Below are positions 45,366-57,905 of a stretch of DNA of 64,000 nucleotides, piece by piece (position 1 is the stretch's first letter; each line of letters begins with the position of its first letter). A program made the translations under genes and the position numbers. Where the stretch lies: positions 496,001 through 560,000 of the forward strand of contig JAECYW010000024.1 of assembly GCA_023014335.1 (NCBI GenBank). The letters are read 5' to 3'. The stretch is from Galerina marginata. Its lineage: Eukaryota; Basidiomycota; Agaricomycetes; Agaricales; Galerinaceae. The notes beneath the pieces are model-generated. The model did not search any database, had not been told where the DNA came from, and worked only from the letters and a program-made list of their open reading frames with translations.

Positions 45366-45628
45366 TCTTGAGCTTTCGATCCTTTGGCATAAGCAGATAT
45401 CCAACGTACACCAGGTAGGTTCTTGCTCGGACTCTTGGGTAATATTCAGGAGCTAATTGTCCTTTCTTGATCAGCATACGAGCGCTATCAACGTTCAAGC
45501 TTCGCATCAACGCGCCTTTTCCTATCCTTTGGTATCAGCCGACACACAACGCATACCAGGTAGGTTCTTGCTCGGATTCTTGGGTAATATTCAGGAGCTA
45601 ATTGTCCTTACTTGATCAGCATACAACA
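45366..45628 (+). repeat. Imperfect tandem duplication, period ~145 bp
   Basis: CCAGGTAGGTTCTTGCTCGG...CTTGGGTAATATTCAGGAGCTAATTGTCCTT..CTTGATCAGCATAC occurs at about 45411 and again at 45556; similarity extends upstream (CCTTTGGCATAAGC / CCTTTGGTATCAGC). It lies 140 bp before the start of the 1117-aa gene. A minus-strand frame through it (45247-45510) has no known features. Confidence 0.85.
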
Positions 45629-45767
45629 TTCCACTGCCCGTACGTCCTTCCCCGTGTGTACTGTCAATCCAAGTGCTGGTGTTCCTCTCTTGGTTAGCCC
45701 TTGAGAGTGCACATCCAGCGATTCACACAAACGTCGCCGTCAATCTTTCTCGGAAAGACCGTGTCTA

Positions 45768-48700
45768 ATGCCATCCGGGATGCATCAGTACGCGACTTGG
45801 GCTGAAGCCTTGTCATTCACTTCACGACAGGATCTCGATAAGACCCGTGGTTTTGCTCAGTTGGTTGGGGGTGACGTATTCTACTCGCCTAACTCGGCTC
45901 GCATCATCGACGTTCCACAGCGAGCTATATATCCGGAGAGATTTTTTGCAGATATCCGTTATGACGCCCAACAGATCAGAGGACCCCAGTGGTGGTGTCC
46001 AGAGCTCGCCTATCTTGCTTTCATGCCAATTCGGCCAGACTTCTCCAGCGATGCCGTGGAGTGCCTCTCCTGTTTACCGAGTCCTACATGCCAAAATGGA
46101 CAATTCTCTCTCAATCCCCGCATTCAAGTCAGCTGGCGACAGTTGGAAATCAATCTCATAGAAACGACGAAGATCCTCATGACCAAATACCGTGTACCGC
46201 TGGTTTCACCTGCCCTCCCGAGTGGCGGATTTATGGTTCCCTATGCCAGCCTCAATCAATGCAAGGTCGCCATCCAGAAGTCAAGAGACTGGTTCGTTGT
46301 GTTGATCGGCGCGCTTTCATACGCCCTCGCTGTATCAAATTCGATTGAGGGGTCATCTCGGAGTTCCGATACTCCCAAATGGTATTCAGAACTCGCAGGG
46401 GTCAGAAAGTTTCCCCAGACCTGGCTAGATGGTATAAGGACGTTATCGAAGGCGCTTAGCAGCTGCGACCTGCGTGCTGGTGCATTGTTAGATGTTCTAT
46501 CGCCCTCGGAATGGGATTGTCCAGTTGACTGGCTATGTGACTCCAACGTCGCGGTCCACTATCGTTGGGGGAGTGCAGAGGCCAAGGCTGCAGAATCAGA
46601 TTGCCGGCTCGAAAGACTGCGACCACTTCCGTACCAATTGCAACGATTGGCAACTTTTCTTACGACAGAAGTGCCTTACTGTGGTTGGGGCACTTCCTGG
46701 GACCCCAGCTCGGCGAGCTCCTTTCAGACTTGGGGTGATTCTGGGCCTCTCAAGCGCGTCCATGACGGGACAGATAGCAGTGATCGTGTCATGAAACGGG
46801 CTCGCACGGAGCGTGATCCCTGGGAAACAGGTTCTACACTTGAGTTGCCGCCGGCCCAGCATACCCCTCTTCCATTGCAGGTTCCAAAAACCACCAGCAA
46901 GGAACCATGGCAGGACTTTTTTAAACGTCGTCGAGAAGCAGATGCCAGCCATATTCAAAAAGAAACGCCACAACAGAAGCGAAGTCGTCTAGCCAAGGCC
47001 GCCAATCCGCCAACCATAAAAACGGCTGTTTTTGAATGGGTCGAACAGGACGATGGCTCATACCAGCGCGAAAGCGTTGTAAGGACAGACTTCGACCGGA
47101 TATGGTCGGACTATGGCAAGCATCAGAGAAAGTATGATCCTATACGTAATCAGTGGGATGTCTGCGAAATGTTTGGTCCCAAGGATGAGCGTCAAATTGC
47201 GGAAGAAGTCGAAGACCAGGCCATTCGTTTCAACGTCACAGAAAAAGATTATATCAAGACGAATGTTTCGCGTGCTATTGACGCGATGATAAACGACGCT
47301 GTTGCCAATGGGATTGCCTGTGTCCCGGTTATGCCCGAGGTCGAGTGTAGAGCATCACGTACGCCCCCAACACCTACCGAGCTACAGCCGACGTTTCCAG
47401 CTCCTTGTGGGATGGGCGTGATATCACTGGAGGCACCAGACTGTCAAGGATCCATACCTTCTATGGTCTGTTTGACCAGTCATACCCTGGCACCGCTCGA
47501 GGCTCTCCAAGATTCGAATACTATGCCTGTGCCCTCGACTTTTCAAACATCGCAAGACGGTGACGAAAGTCCTCCACTGGCTGCTGGATCTCTGCAAGCG
47601 GTCCCTGCACCCCTCCAATTGAGGCATCCAGTATCTCTGCCGGCTACCAACAGTCCAAGCCCCAGCTCTTCGTCGCCTGAATTAGCTCAGGAACTGCCAC
47701 CTCTCCCCCTTCCGTTCAAAACTCATTGCAATGCTTCAAATACATCCTCACTAAGCACTGTCTCCCATGAGCTTGTTGTTTCTCCCATTGATGCGCTCAC
47801 TTCTATATCTTCTCCAGCGTGTTCAATTGAACAAGCGCTGAATGTGTCGCCGCCAAATTCTCTGCCTGATGGCCAAGGGCCTGGTCATCATAACCCTTGT
47901 TCCGTGGCATATGATCAGGATGAACCTATGGGGCCCTGGTTAAGCACTGCACTCCACTACCCAGGCGAGATGGATGTTAGGCCTATTGATTTTCTCTCCG
48001 AAATGGATGTCGATGACAACGAAGGTCTCTCCATTGAGTCATTTGTAGAGGGGGAGGACCACTACATCATTGAGACTCTCCATCATGTGTACGGTTTTCT
48101 CAAACCAGGTGATGTGCATACGGAAACCTCTGACACAGACCCTTCTACGATAATGAAGCTGAAGGCCGCAACAGGCTTCGATTTCAAAAGCAATGATAGC
48201 TTCTTCTTGTTACCCTTGGCCCATTGTGCTTCAAAGTTTGTCAATCTGCTCAGCAATCCCACAACCAAGCCCGACAATGGCATTTGGGATCTAGCTTGTG
48301 ACAACCAATTTGCTGTTGTGAGGTCACCACTTCTCAAATATGTTTGCGCTCTGGAGAAGGGTCTGTATATCTTTGATTTTCAAGACAAGGCCACAGTGCC
48401 CTGGCATATTGCTGTTGACAATGCGGCTGATGTCCTTCGGATTGCACGCATGAACCCTCAATACTGTGACTATGAAATTGCATGGCAGTTGCTAAATATT
48501 GGCGTACCATTTCACACATTTCTCATTGTCAAACAAATCTCTCCACCACGAACTCTACCCTCTTTGCCACTTCCTATGCAGCCATTAGGCTATGTATTTA
48601 GCGTGGAGGATTATCGAGTCTATATCCAACGCCGAGATGCCTTCCTTCGTAAAATTGGACACTCAAGAGCTGCATTACTGAAAGGAGGGATAATCAGGCG

Positions 48701-49173
48701 CCTTACATTGGAAGTGCTTGATCTTCACGATGCTCTTGAAGGACCTTCCTACCAAGTACGGGAGAATGGTGAAGGACATGTTGTTAAGGGACGTGGCACA
48801 TCATTTATGTGCGATGATGACCTCTCAGCTGATGAGTTGAACCTCATTGCTGGTGCCTACAAATGTGAGACAGGTATGTTAAGATCAGTTTTGGCTTCTT
48901 CAAACAGCTAATTTTTGATCAATAGCCACCAAAAACTTGTATTCCCACAAGTCCTGGTTCCCCCTTCATGATGCCTGGAAGAAAAAGGCAGTTCTCACCC
49001 ATTGGACACCAGAAAATGAAGCAGAGTATCTCCGTCGTGTTGAGGAAATTAAAGGAGGTGCTCAGCCTCTTACTGCATCACAATGGGCCCAGAGAATGAA
49101 ACCCAACAGCCACACAACTCGCTTGTCGGCACGCAATGAAAAGGCATCCTTTGACCTTCTTCCACAACTCTAG
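45768..49173 (+). CDS. Uncharacterised 1117-aa protein of a mushroom-expanded family
   Basis: join(45768..48873,48926..49173), 1118 codons, one 52-bp intron, phases correct. N-terminal region: ATWAEALSFTSRQDL, RPDFSSDAVECLSCLP; then SRDWFVVLIGALSYALAVSN, FPQTWLDGIRTLSKAL and CPVDWLCDSNVAVHYRWG; a basic linker; then EPWQDFFKRRREADASHIQK and VFEWVEQDDGSYQRESVV, FDRIWSDYGKHQRKYDPIRN, QWDVCEMFGP. The middle is Ser/Pro-rich; the C-terminal part is folded-looking, ending SWFPLHDAWKKKAVLTHW. I recall the RDWFVVxxGxLSY and KYDPxxNxWDxCE blocks from large hypothetical proteins repeated in Agaricomycetes. No function known. No damage seen. Confidence 0.8.
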
Positions 49174-50444
49174 TTGGATCTTTTGTCTGCTTGTGGCACC
49201 TACCATCAGTTTCACAACACCATTATGCTATTCATTTCTAGCACATTTTCATATAATGTTTATGACACTATCTGTACATATAAATGTTGATCTCATTTAA
49301 ACAACTTGAAGCACTATAACTCAGTAACTTCAGCAAGTAATGACAGTTCATAAGCCAGCTTGTTGGGGTTTCAAGCCTCGCCATCTACCTCTTTTTCATC
49401 ACATGAAACTCTCTTGCCAGACTGACTCAAGTAAGTGCCCGACGCCTACCCCATCCAATCAAACCACCCAACTGCTTTTTGTCAATGTTGCTTCTGCGAA
49501 CAGGGCTGTTTGATACAACCTGCCACATGCGGTACACCTCGGCCCAAGCTTCATTGAACAAGCTCCCATGAGCACAAGGAGAGCAAGGGCGGCAGGGGAG
49601 CGAGGCTTGTGAGAGCCTCATGGAGGGCAGGTAGGTGTTGGGGAGCATTGAAGGTGTTTCGGGGATTGCTTCGTGCTCGCTGGTGTGAGGAGGACAGTCT
49701 TTGCCATATTCTTCCCATTCTCAAAGGAGAAGACAAAGAATGAGTCAGCGAATAGGAGCAGGACAACAACTGATCTCCATAACCCCCACACCTAGGGAGC
49801 GGTTGCTGGCAGTGACATTGCGATTACTTCCACAGCAATCTCTTCTATGCAGGCAGCAAAAGCGGGGGTGAGTTGGTGGTGCTTGGGTTGGCACGGATCA
49901 TGTAGGGACCTTGTCATCCCAAAAAGCCAGTAGAGAGGCAAAAGGGTAACCGAGAGGGAGCTTCCGTCAATGCACGGTGCTTTCAGGCTCGAGGTACCTC
50001 GAGGTAGCTCGAAAACCATTTCAGCGACCACAATCATTCATGAGCTGAAGTCATGACTGGAGACCATTCAGTGTGATTTCTACATTTTGTTGGATAGACG
50101 TCTGACAAAAACTTTACGACGCAGGTTTGGGGATTTTCATAGGGCTAGGAAGCCATTGAGGTAAAAATTTACAGGAATAGTCAGATGGGTAAAAGGGGCT
50201 TACAGGTAGTGAGAATTGGAAGGTTGCACAGCCCAAGAATGTGCTGCTCGACTTTGACGTATTTAAAACAAGCCGGTCCAACAGAGAGGTGGGCCTGGCA
50301 GAAAAGAGCTGTGTGCCGATACAACGGTTCCAATTTGAGCGAATTTCGAACTTCGATGTGTATCAGATGCCACGGAAGCCATGGCCTAATTGCTCGACTC
50401 GAGCCACGACACCGCGTATCTCTGCCTGACGGCCATGAGCGTTC
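49174..50444. other. No gene recognised
   Basis: Several short frames (for example 49551-49769 minus, 50185-50466 plus) without features. The start of the next DUF6589 fragment at about 50445 is abrupt; no N-terminal coding sequence precedes it. Confidence 0.45.
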
Positions 50445-51317
50445 ACGTCTGAGATCGAAGAAATAAAGTCTCGAGTGTCAAGGTTCATGGGCTACACCCC
50501 TAGCGCGACAACGGAGGACAAGAAATTCCCCCCAGGAATGGTTTTTCGAGCATGGCTGAAGTTTCCGAAGGCGCAGGAATTCATTCGCAAGATGATTAAA
50601 CCTGTAGCAAATGAAATAGTAGAAGAAGAGAGCAATAATATGATTACAGATCCAGAACTGAAGGTGACGATGAAGACACTTACCCTGAAAGGTATTCAAG
50701 AACTCCTGCAACCGCAAAAAATAATGGACAAGTATCGCGAGCATGCACCATTCACCTGGGACCTGTTGTACACATTTGCGGCATCACCCAACAAGTGGAG
50801 AAAGAAGAAAGTCAAAAAAGCGACAGCTGCGGACGAAGAAGATGAAGAAGGCGAAGAAGACTGGGAAGATGACCCAAACTTACCTGAAGATGAGCCAGAG
50901 AAAACGTGAGTGTACCACAAATACCTGAAGGGTTTTCACGGAATCCATTCTTAGTGAGTTGCGAGCTATCGCCTTATCTAATCAGATGATTAATAGTTGT
51001 CTAGGCAGTCATGATTGCAATAAGCTTACTTGTCTTTGTACGAGATCGTGCAAAAAATGTCCTTCCACTCATCCTCGGACTCTTCTTCAAAGTCAGCGGC
51101 ACGAGTTCCCGCGTCATGACAATGTTCAGTAATGTCGGCCTTTGTGTCTCCGGACGGACCGTTGAACGCCTCAAAAAACGCATATCCGAAGATGTTATCG
51201 CATATGCTGTTGAGCTGATGACGAGCGGTCGTTTATTTTGTACAACATTCGACAATATCAACATTTACCTTCGAAATTTTCAACAATGTATAACCAACAA
51301 GAATTCCATGATCCACG
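50445..51317 (+). pseudogene. DUF6589-family protein fragment, copy 2
   Basis: Begins FTSEIEEIKSRVSRFMGYTP in the middle of the N-terminal half; continues FPPGMVFRAWLKFPKAQEF, IQELLQPQKIMDKYREHAPF, TWDLLYTFAASPNKWRKKK, an acidic linker (EEDWEDDPNLPEDE), GFSRNPFL, intron, then SLLVFVRDRAKNVLPLILGL, VERLKKRISEDV, FDNINIYLRNFQQCITNKNS, MIHA, where homology stops at 51317. Both ends are truncated. It lacks the frame change of copy 1 near ASPNK, so copy 1's break is a later event. The downstream fusion frame to 51556 is not homologous. Confidence 0.7.
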
Positions 51318-51522
51318 CGGACAGCAAAAGCTACGAAGAGCAGAAAGGAACTAGGGCAGAAGAAAGTGAGAAAGAGAGGCGGAATGCAAGAAGTAGAGCT
51401 TACAAGGAGGTGGCAAGTCGGAAGTCGGGCTGGGACAGAGAAATACTGTATTGGTCAATGACAACGACAAATAGATTGAAAAAACACACTATTCTTGCGG
51501 ATCGAGGAAGAAAGGCCAAATA

Positions 51523-51814
51523 TACCAACGACCTGCCCATTGGACGGTTACGATAACATCGTGAATATATGGCTGCGTTCTCCTTTCTGAGAAGACCTCT
51601 TCGACAACGGGGAATCGTTGGCGACCGGCAATTCTCGTTAACACAGGAACAGAAATAGGATGGGCGCTGAAGACGCTGTATATATAGCCTTGCTCGGACG
51701 ACGGTGTACCTTGCCTATGAAGTAAGGTTGTAAGTAAACTGAGCTTGAAAATAACTCGCAGAAGAGCTGATTTACATTATGAGCAAGAGGAATTTGAAAG
51801 CGCGAGGAAGGCAT
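51523..51814 (-). pseudogene. Small repeated family, copy 3 (truncated)
   Basis: Has the first exon MPSSRFQIPLAHN (ATG at 51814), the intron with CATAG acceptor and the start of exon 2 (RYTVVRARLY), then a TATA duplication that shifts the frame. The family sequence continues to the CCAACGACCTGCCCATTG block at 51523 and stops there, next to the DUF6589 fragment. 51815-52371 has no other gene. Confidence 0.75.
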
Positions 51815-52371
51815 GGTTTGACAGTGGTGGGGGTCGTGTCAAACTGCGCTCTGTCCCGCCTTTATAGAACACTTGAGGAGACCTGGGGGATGTTGACACC
51901 CCTTCTAGACGCTCCAAGTCCAGGACAATCCCAGCATCGTAGTTTGCTTCAAGAATCTCCTTTAGACGAGGGTAAAACGGGTCGGATGGTAGCATCAAGG
52001 CCGACTTCAGCAAACGGTGTGAGACCAGAGAAAGAAAGGGCGAGGTTCAAAGTGACTTCAAGTTGGAAGTGTGTCCTTATATCATGCTCTCACGATCAGC
52101 ATTTAATCCCAAGAAGTGACTCCGATGGCGGGAAATAATGACTCGACACATTAAGTATCGCTAAGACCCATGCAAGGTCGTAAGGGTCGCTCAAGTCGCT
52201 ATGATTGCATGAATACGGCCCGTCTGGGAGGTGAACCACGAGGCGAGCTACCGAGCATACCAGGTCAGGGTCGAGTTCTAGTTGACTCAGATCGCAGTCT
52301 AGGGCGCGTCAGCGAGTACCCAGGGACAGTGAGGAGCATATAAATGGTTGGCCAGACATCGTGCCCAACAA

Positions 52372-53094
52372 ATGCCGATATCTCGTCGCAGTCTCCCACT
52401 CAGCGAAAACAATACTGGATTCCAGTGCCAGACCTGTTTTCAGACCGAATATGCGGCCGATAGAAAATTCAGCATCTGCAGCTCCTGCTGCATATCACAC
52501 TACTGCGTACGTGTCGCTCTGCCGGAGTAAACAGCGATTGTCATCATATGTTGAACAGAGTAGAAAGTGCCAAAAAGAAGACTGGCCGGTCCACAAGCAA
52601 ACAGTCTGTCGACTTGAGAAAGAAAGGCGAAAAGTTGCCAAGTCGGGGCCACATTTAATCCATGGGCTGTCGCTGAACAAGGCCGACTCACTGTTAAAGC
52701 ATTGGGTCCAGGTACAGTAAAAATCTCCAAATTGGACCGGATGGCACAGAGCTGATGAATGCCAAAGGATAACCGGCCAATGTTACACAACCTTGCCCTA
52801 ACTACCTTGGTAGCTGCTAACATCAATCCAGCTGACGGCTTCGTTGCTATTTTTGCCAGTGCTAACGTACTCCCACCCGATGGCAATGTCAATGAGGCAC
52901 ACCTCGAGGTTAACGTTCATGACTTCTCTGCAGGACTGCTGGACTCGGACGAGGCAACGGAATTGTTTCAAGGAATCAAGGCTTCATTCATGGAGGAAAA
53001 GAAAAAGTCTAAAGCCGTTGGTTCTGATAGGATCCCGTTATTTTTGTTGGTACCAAATTTAAGAACAATTCGACTCATACCTATCATAGTTTAA
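52372..53094 (+). CDS. MYND-type zinc finger protein (204 aa)
   Basis: join(52372..52506,52559..52711,52768..53094), 205 codons, phases correct. Zinc ligands: FQCQTCFQTEYAADRKFSIC, SSCCISHYC, then after the intron RKCQKEDWPVHKQTVC, i.e. C-x2-C, C-x2-C, HYC..CQ..DW..HK..C. MYND fingers mediate protein-protein contacts. The remainder (NRPMLHNLALTTLVAANINP, DGFVAIFASANVLPPDGN) resembles the C-terminal domain found after the finger in many mushroom MYND proteins. The C-terminal end (after VPNLRTIRL) may be cut short. TATAAAT at about 52339 lies 30 bp upstream of the start. Intact in an otherwise eroded region. Confidence 0.8.
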
Positions 53095-53509
53095 ATAATA
53101 TTCAAAGACTAGCGCATTGCGCGTGCTCCGGGAACGTGGACTGTGAAAGTGCTAAGTAAAACCAATAAACCGAAGTTGGCACGGGATATTGAGTGAAAAT
53201 ATAAGGCCATACCTGTAACAGGGAGGACATACAGAACCAGATGGAGCTGCCACGGATAGGGTTTGAATGTTTTCTCCGCGTATGTCTCAACTTCTACACC
53301 ACGTCAATAGCAACCTCTCCTGCGCCTCTGACCCCAGCACAGGCATGACCCAGCATCAGGCATTCAAACGCTTTCCACCACCTCGAACCAGCCCATTTAA
53401 CCGCGCCGACTCCATCTCGCCCATCAGCCCCGACATGCGCATGGCCCCCGACTCCCGCTCTCCGCCACCGCCACCGCCACTCGCCACTGCCAGCGAATAA
53501 CACACAGGG

Positions 53510-54473
53510 TCATAGACGACGGACGTCGCAGGAGGACGAGATTTCGCCTCCACCTGCTAGCCCGACTACCTCTTCAGCGACTCGGACACCAGAGCCCGCG
53601 CTGCCAGCACCATCGTCGAGCTCGACATCGAAATTACGACAGGTTGCTGGTGGTGCTGCTCCTGTCCTGCCAATTCAGGACGGGGAGGACGTGAACGTTG
53701 AAGACACTGCTACGATAAGACGTGCGGGGTCGAGATCGACTTCAATCGCATCTTCTGCGCCGGGTCGGGAAGTAGATGAGGACATCGAAATGGAAGTGGA
53801 ACCTCAGGACTAAGAAGATGGGCATGGGATTGAGGAACGAGGAGTGCCGTCGCCGTTGACGAGTCCTCCTTCTGCCTCGAATAATGTGGTGGATGGTTCT
53901 GGATTCGAGGTTCCTCCTCCTTCCACTGCCGCGGCTGCATCTCCGCGTGAAGAAGCCTCAGTACCTGCAATGTCTCTTCAACCACCCGCACCAACAGCCC
54001 CGACCTCGGACGACCGTTCGTCGCCTAATCGCCCCAAGATCGAGATAGATGTCGTCCGACCCTCCCCGTCGCCGTCGCCCTTCTCAATCGCCACCAACTC
54101 AACCTCGTCCATCGTCACCCTTATCGCTCTCGTTTCCCTCATCTCCGTTTTCAGCATCCCCGGCCCAGGCAGCAGGTCCTACGAAAGTGAAGCTGTTTTT
54201 ACGCGACTTCGTGCTTAGGAAGAAGCAGCGCGAAAACATCTTTCGAGGAGCGTGCAGGCGTCGCCGTTGGGCGTTAGCTTGGCTTTGGAGGTGGGTGGTG
54301 GGCTGACGGGCGCGGGGGCTGATGGAGTTTTGAATGGGCGGCATGTTTGGATGATGGGAAGGAGAAGGTCGGGGGAGTTGGGTCAGCGGTCGATGAGGAA
54401 GTCGATGGCGGGCTGGGGAAGGAGAAGAATGGGATGGAGGGCATCGAGTTGGCGACACACTTTGGGGGTCTAA
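53510..54473 (+). pseudogene. Low-complexity Ser/Pro-rich coding remnant
   Basis: Plus frame from 53510: EDEISPPPASPTTSSATRTP, RRAGSRSTSIASSAPGREVD, EDIEMEVEPQD, then TAA (53812) and the same frame continues EERGVPSPLTSPPSASNNVV. A second frame carries PTKVKLFLRDFVLRKKQRE. Such K-V-K-x-x-L-x-D-F-x-x-R-K-K ends occur, as I recall, in fungal SET3/PHD chromatin proteins, but no SET or PHD domain is present here. At least one stop and one frame change separate the parts. 53095-53509 has no other supported gene. Confidence 0.35.
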
Positions 54474-54639
54474 TAATGAAATTAATCGAAGATAGGTGTG
54501 ACAATGACTCTAAATACCTGGAGTGCACAGGATATGAACCTGCACCTATCAGAGGGACAATACGCCAACCATGCAGAAGCCACATAGGGGTGGTATAGAA
54601 AACTCGATCCTTGACATTATAAAATGTCGGTTGCGACGT

Positions 54640-55522
54640 TTTAGGAGAAGTTCAGCATCCGTCAAGACCTCCCGACGCAAGCAAGAAGACAAGACGCGCT
54701 GGGCCCGAAATGGAATTTGAAAAGACAGGCTTCAATGAGCACATCGAGAAAAGCCCAGAGGAATAGAATCCGGCCCAGCAGTATGGCGAAGAGAACGGGC
54801 AAGCTGTGTAGAATCGAGGAAGAAATTCTACTGGGCCACTGGCAGATGAAGAAATGCCTACGAGAACGGACAAAGTTGAGACCATGAAATTATTAGAGGA
54901 GAAACGAATCACCTTTTCGTTCAGAAAAACCTTAAGATAATGGATACACCGCATAGCGGACTGAGAGTTTCGTGAGCCCACGCGAGCTAGTCTAACCGCA
55001 CTCTAAGAACTATTCTGCTCCGAGCATTGACTTGTTGTCCAGCAAAACCTAGCGGACGACAAGAACAACGTGCCCGAAACGTCCCTTTCGTCGTCCAGCA
55101 ATACTTAGCGGACGACGAGAAGACGAGAAGACGTACCCAAAACGTCCCTTTCATCGTCCAGCAACACTTAGCGGACGACGAGAACGGGTTTTGGAGAGAA
55201 GGCAGAGAAGGCAAGCACTTCAAACGTGAGTCACAGAAGGTCACACCCCCTGCCCTAAATCAAACAGACGATTTTGACGATTGGCTTTACTTCAAATCGT
55301 CTGTCCTCATCGTCCACTAGGTGCTGTTGGACGACTGAGACGTTTTGGATATAGGTCCGCTCGCTGTCCTCTAGGTGCTACTGGACGGGGCCGTACATAC
55401 TTCCAGTCCGCTATGTGTTGCTGGACTGGATCATTTTATACCGGGGTAGTATCGTCAACAACCACACCGACTGGGATAGTTGAACATGAACGCTGAGGTA
55501 GATCGGTTCTGTTATGCAAGTC
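54640..55522 (-). repeat. Hairpin-rich dispersed repeat, copy 3 (inverted)
   Basis: Reverse complement of 2498-3325 extended by ~90 bases shared with 26713-26790. It has fewer tandem hairpins (three near 55032-55180) than copies 1 and 2, plus those at 55306 and 55403-55429, where the stem CCAGTCC/GGACTGG is perfect over 7 bp. It is the most diverged of the three copies (about 85 percent by eye). Confidence 0.85.
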
Positions 55523-56100
55523 AGCTCCTACCTTCTTTCTTCATGTTGAAAATAAAGCTTACTATTACCTTTATGCAGAACATCTTATCTAGTGCAATGG
55601 CACTATAGCCACATATTTGTTCACCAAGTGATTCGCTAGAATCACAATGTCGTTCAACAACGCGTCCTGGCAAATCGCGACACGTCTCTGAGAAACTCCA
55701 AACTCACCGCCGCCCTCAGGGTGGGTCAAACCTTTTACACGATGACCAAAGGGGTTTTTAGTGCAGTTGCGGGAGGAGGAGGAGGAGTTCATTATACCGA
55801 CGTGGTCCCCATACGGAAATGTTTGGCTTAGCGGCCATTCGAAGACCATTGTGCGTTTGCCTCATCAAGCCCCTGGCACAATTCACCACATATACCCCCG
55901 TGGCCTTGGCATTTCTAGGTAGCACCCAGAAGTTATCGTCAGTCTTTTCCATCTCAGATCGACCCGCCCTTTAAGGCCTCTCCGCTACTCCCCAGGCTGG
56001 GCTTTTAACAGTGTACCATATTCACACATATTCACTCACACCTCTAACTTCACGGTACACACACCTCCATACCTCCCATACTCCACCTTTCACACTTGGC
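55523..56100. other. No gene recognised
   Basis: A minus-strand frame at 55589-55849 (GEFGVSQRRVAICQDALLND...) could be a gene remnant, but no homologue or intron structure supports it. Confidence 0.35.
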
Positions 56101-56184
56101 CTATCGAGGTTACCTTTTAGAATAGCCTGAGTCTCTTGTAGGCGTAGATAGGTGTCAATCGTAACAATCGTAACAACTATGCAC
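56101..56184 (+). repeat. Direct repeat, copy 1 of 2 (second at 59777-59857)
   Basis: CTATCGAGGTTACCTTTTAG..CCTGAGTCTCTTGTAGGCG TAGATAGGTGTCAA..AACAATCGTAACAA matches 59777-59857 over ~84 bases with about 80 percent identity. The second copy directly precedes the small-family copy 4. Confidence 0.75.
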
Positions 56185-56329
56185 ATGCATACGCCTGCCT
56201 GCCATCTAGTACGTCAAAATTTGTTAGTTTAATGTCATATACTCACTTATACCCATAGTGCGTGTATCGGAATTGGGCTAAGGCCAACAGTTTCGACCCT
56301 ATACTACCAGACAACACAACTTTGACAAA

Positions 56330-56850
56330 CTTTGATCGACGACTATTTCAAGCTCGCGACTGCTGAAGTGAAACCGATTCCGTATAGTGGCGAAATTTTC
56401 AAGGAGGCGGCCATTGAATGGCCAATTGAGAGGAACCAGGTAGGGACATGTGCTTACTCATATGTTGGACTGTAACTGACGTTCGACTTCACAGCCAATC
56501 AGAGCTTTCGAACATGGTTAACATTGCGGCGTGTTCTACACGGGGTGTAAAGTTTCCTGCACGAAAGTAATTTTGCCAAGGTGGCCTTAAAGGAACGCGT
56601 CAACGTGAGTGCTCCTTTACTATTATTTAGCCACGACCTAATTTTCTACGTAGAGTCCCACTGTCAAAAGCGAAATTAGTCTTCCTGACGACGTGTGGAC
56701 GGCTTCGAACGACGACAGTTATTTTGCGGTAACTAGTCACTGGGCCGAAGTGTTGCTGACGGCGTTCGACTTGGCCAAGCTCCATATGCAGAACGAAATC
56801 CCAATGAAAGATGCACCTTTTCAAATAATGAAGAGCGTCATCATCTGAAG
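56330..56850 (+). pseudogene. hAT-family transposase fragment
   Basis: Exon-like pieces: DDYFKLATAEVKPIPYSGEI, FKEAAIEWPIERNQ, then after an intron PIRAFEHG; after a second intron TVKSEISLPDDVWTASNDDS, YFAVTSHWAE. The P-I-x-A-F-E and S-L-x-x-D-x-W-T-A-S-N motifs are typical of the N-terminal and DDE-start regions of fungal hAT transposases. Stops interrupt the middle (after FEHG), and nothing of the C-terminal catalytic or dimerisation domain remains. Confidence 0.6.
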
Positions 56851-57055
56851 GAGGGAAACGAAGATATTGAGGGCTAGGTTGTCAATGTGATTCAAGAAAT
56901 TGTGACGAACAATTAAGTAAGGTGTCGAAGGGCTTCGGATGAACAAAATATGCAAGTATCCGGGCCACACGCTGGAACAGTCCACCAGCCACACCTTCGA
57001 AATCAGCTGATGCGAACGGAAAACGCAAGCTCGAACCAAAGTTCTGCTGCTCGCG

Positions 57056-57480
57056 ATGCTCTCTGCTGATGGCGTTTCCAGACCAAGCAAGACCAAATAT
57101 AGTCCTAGCTCAGTAACCGCCGACTTTCTTCTTCCCGACCCCATCATCAAAAGGCTCACTCCCGCCCGACATTTTCAATCTGTCGAGAAACTTCGAGCGC
57201 ACACTGGATGGATTTTGGACGGTCGGCATGTAGAAGAGATCCTCGCAGTCCTGCGACGAGTTGACAGAAGCCACGAGGAGATACACGAAGCTGAAAGCGA
57301 GCACGTTCAGCGCAAAAGAAGGCTGAAACTGCAGCACGGCAGCAGCCACGTAAGGAGAAGGAGAACCTAGAGCGTGCAGAAAAACAAAAAGGAGAAACAA
57401 GCCGAATTAGCGGAGAAGCAGAAGCAAAAGGAGCTGGAACGTGTCGAAAGACAAGAGGAGAGGAGATTGGCAAAGGTTTG
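57056..57480 (+). pseudogene. Gene remnant with Lys/Glu-rich coiled coil
   Basis: Frame 57056-57370 reads DPIIKRLTPARHFQSVEKLR, GWILDGRHVEEILAVLRRVD, RSHEEIHEAE; the basic/acidic coiled-coil region then continues in shifted frames (KRARSAQKKAETAARQQ; EKQKQKELERVERQEERRLA). Two frame changes indicate decay. I do not recognise the family; it may belong with the hAT remnant 200 bp upstream. Confidence 0.35.
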
Positions 57481-57905
57481 AGTAGCTCGCTTTTCTTTTC
57501 TGAATATGATGCCAATCCGAATCCGTCACCGTCTAGGAGACTGCAAAACTGGTACTGGACCTTTGGATAGGATGTTTCTGCCAGATCAAATATTTTAAGT
57601 TCGATGATAGGTGCTTTCAGTTCCCCTGCCCTCCTTCGCCTTACTAATTAGTCTTTCGTTGGCACTCTCAGGCAGTACTTCCGCATTTAGCTTGACATAT
57701 GCGTGCTCGCGGCAGTACTTAGTACCCATTCCGAATCCGAACCTTGATTGTCGCCCACAAACATGAGTAACGCACCTAACTTATGGCTTCACAACTTGGC
57801 AGTACCGTTCGTGGGTCGCTGAAGGTCACCTGGAGCAGTGGTGACCTCAAGAGCAACGGCACTGAGACGATGATGACAACAAGCGGACCGACAGGATGAG
57901 TGCCA

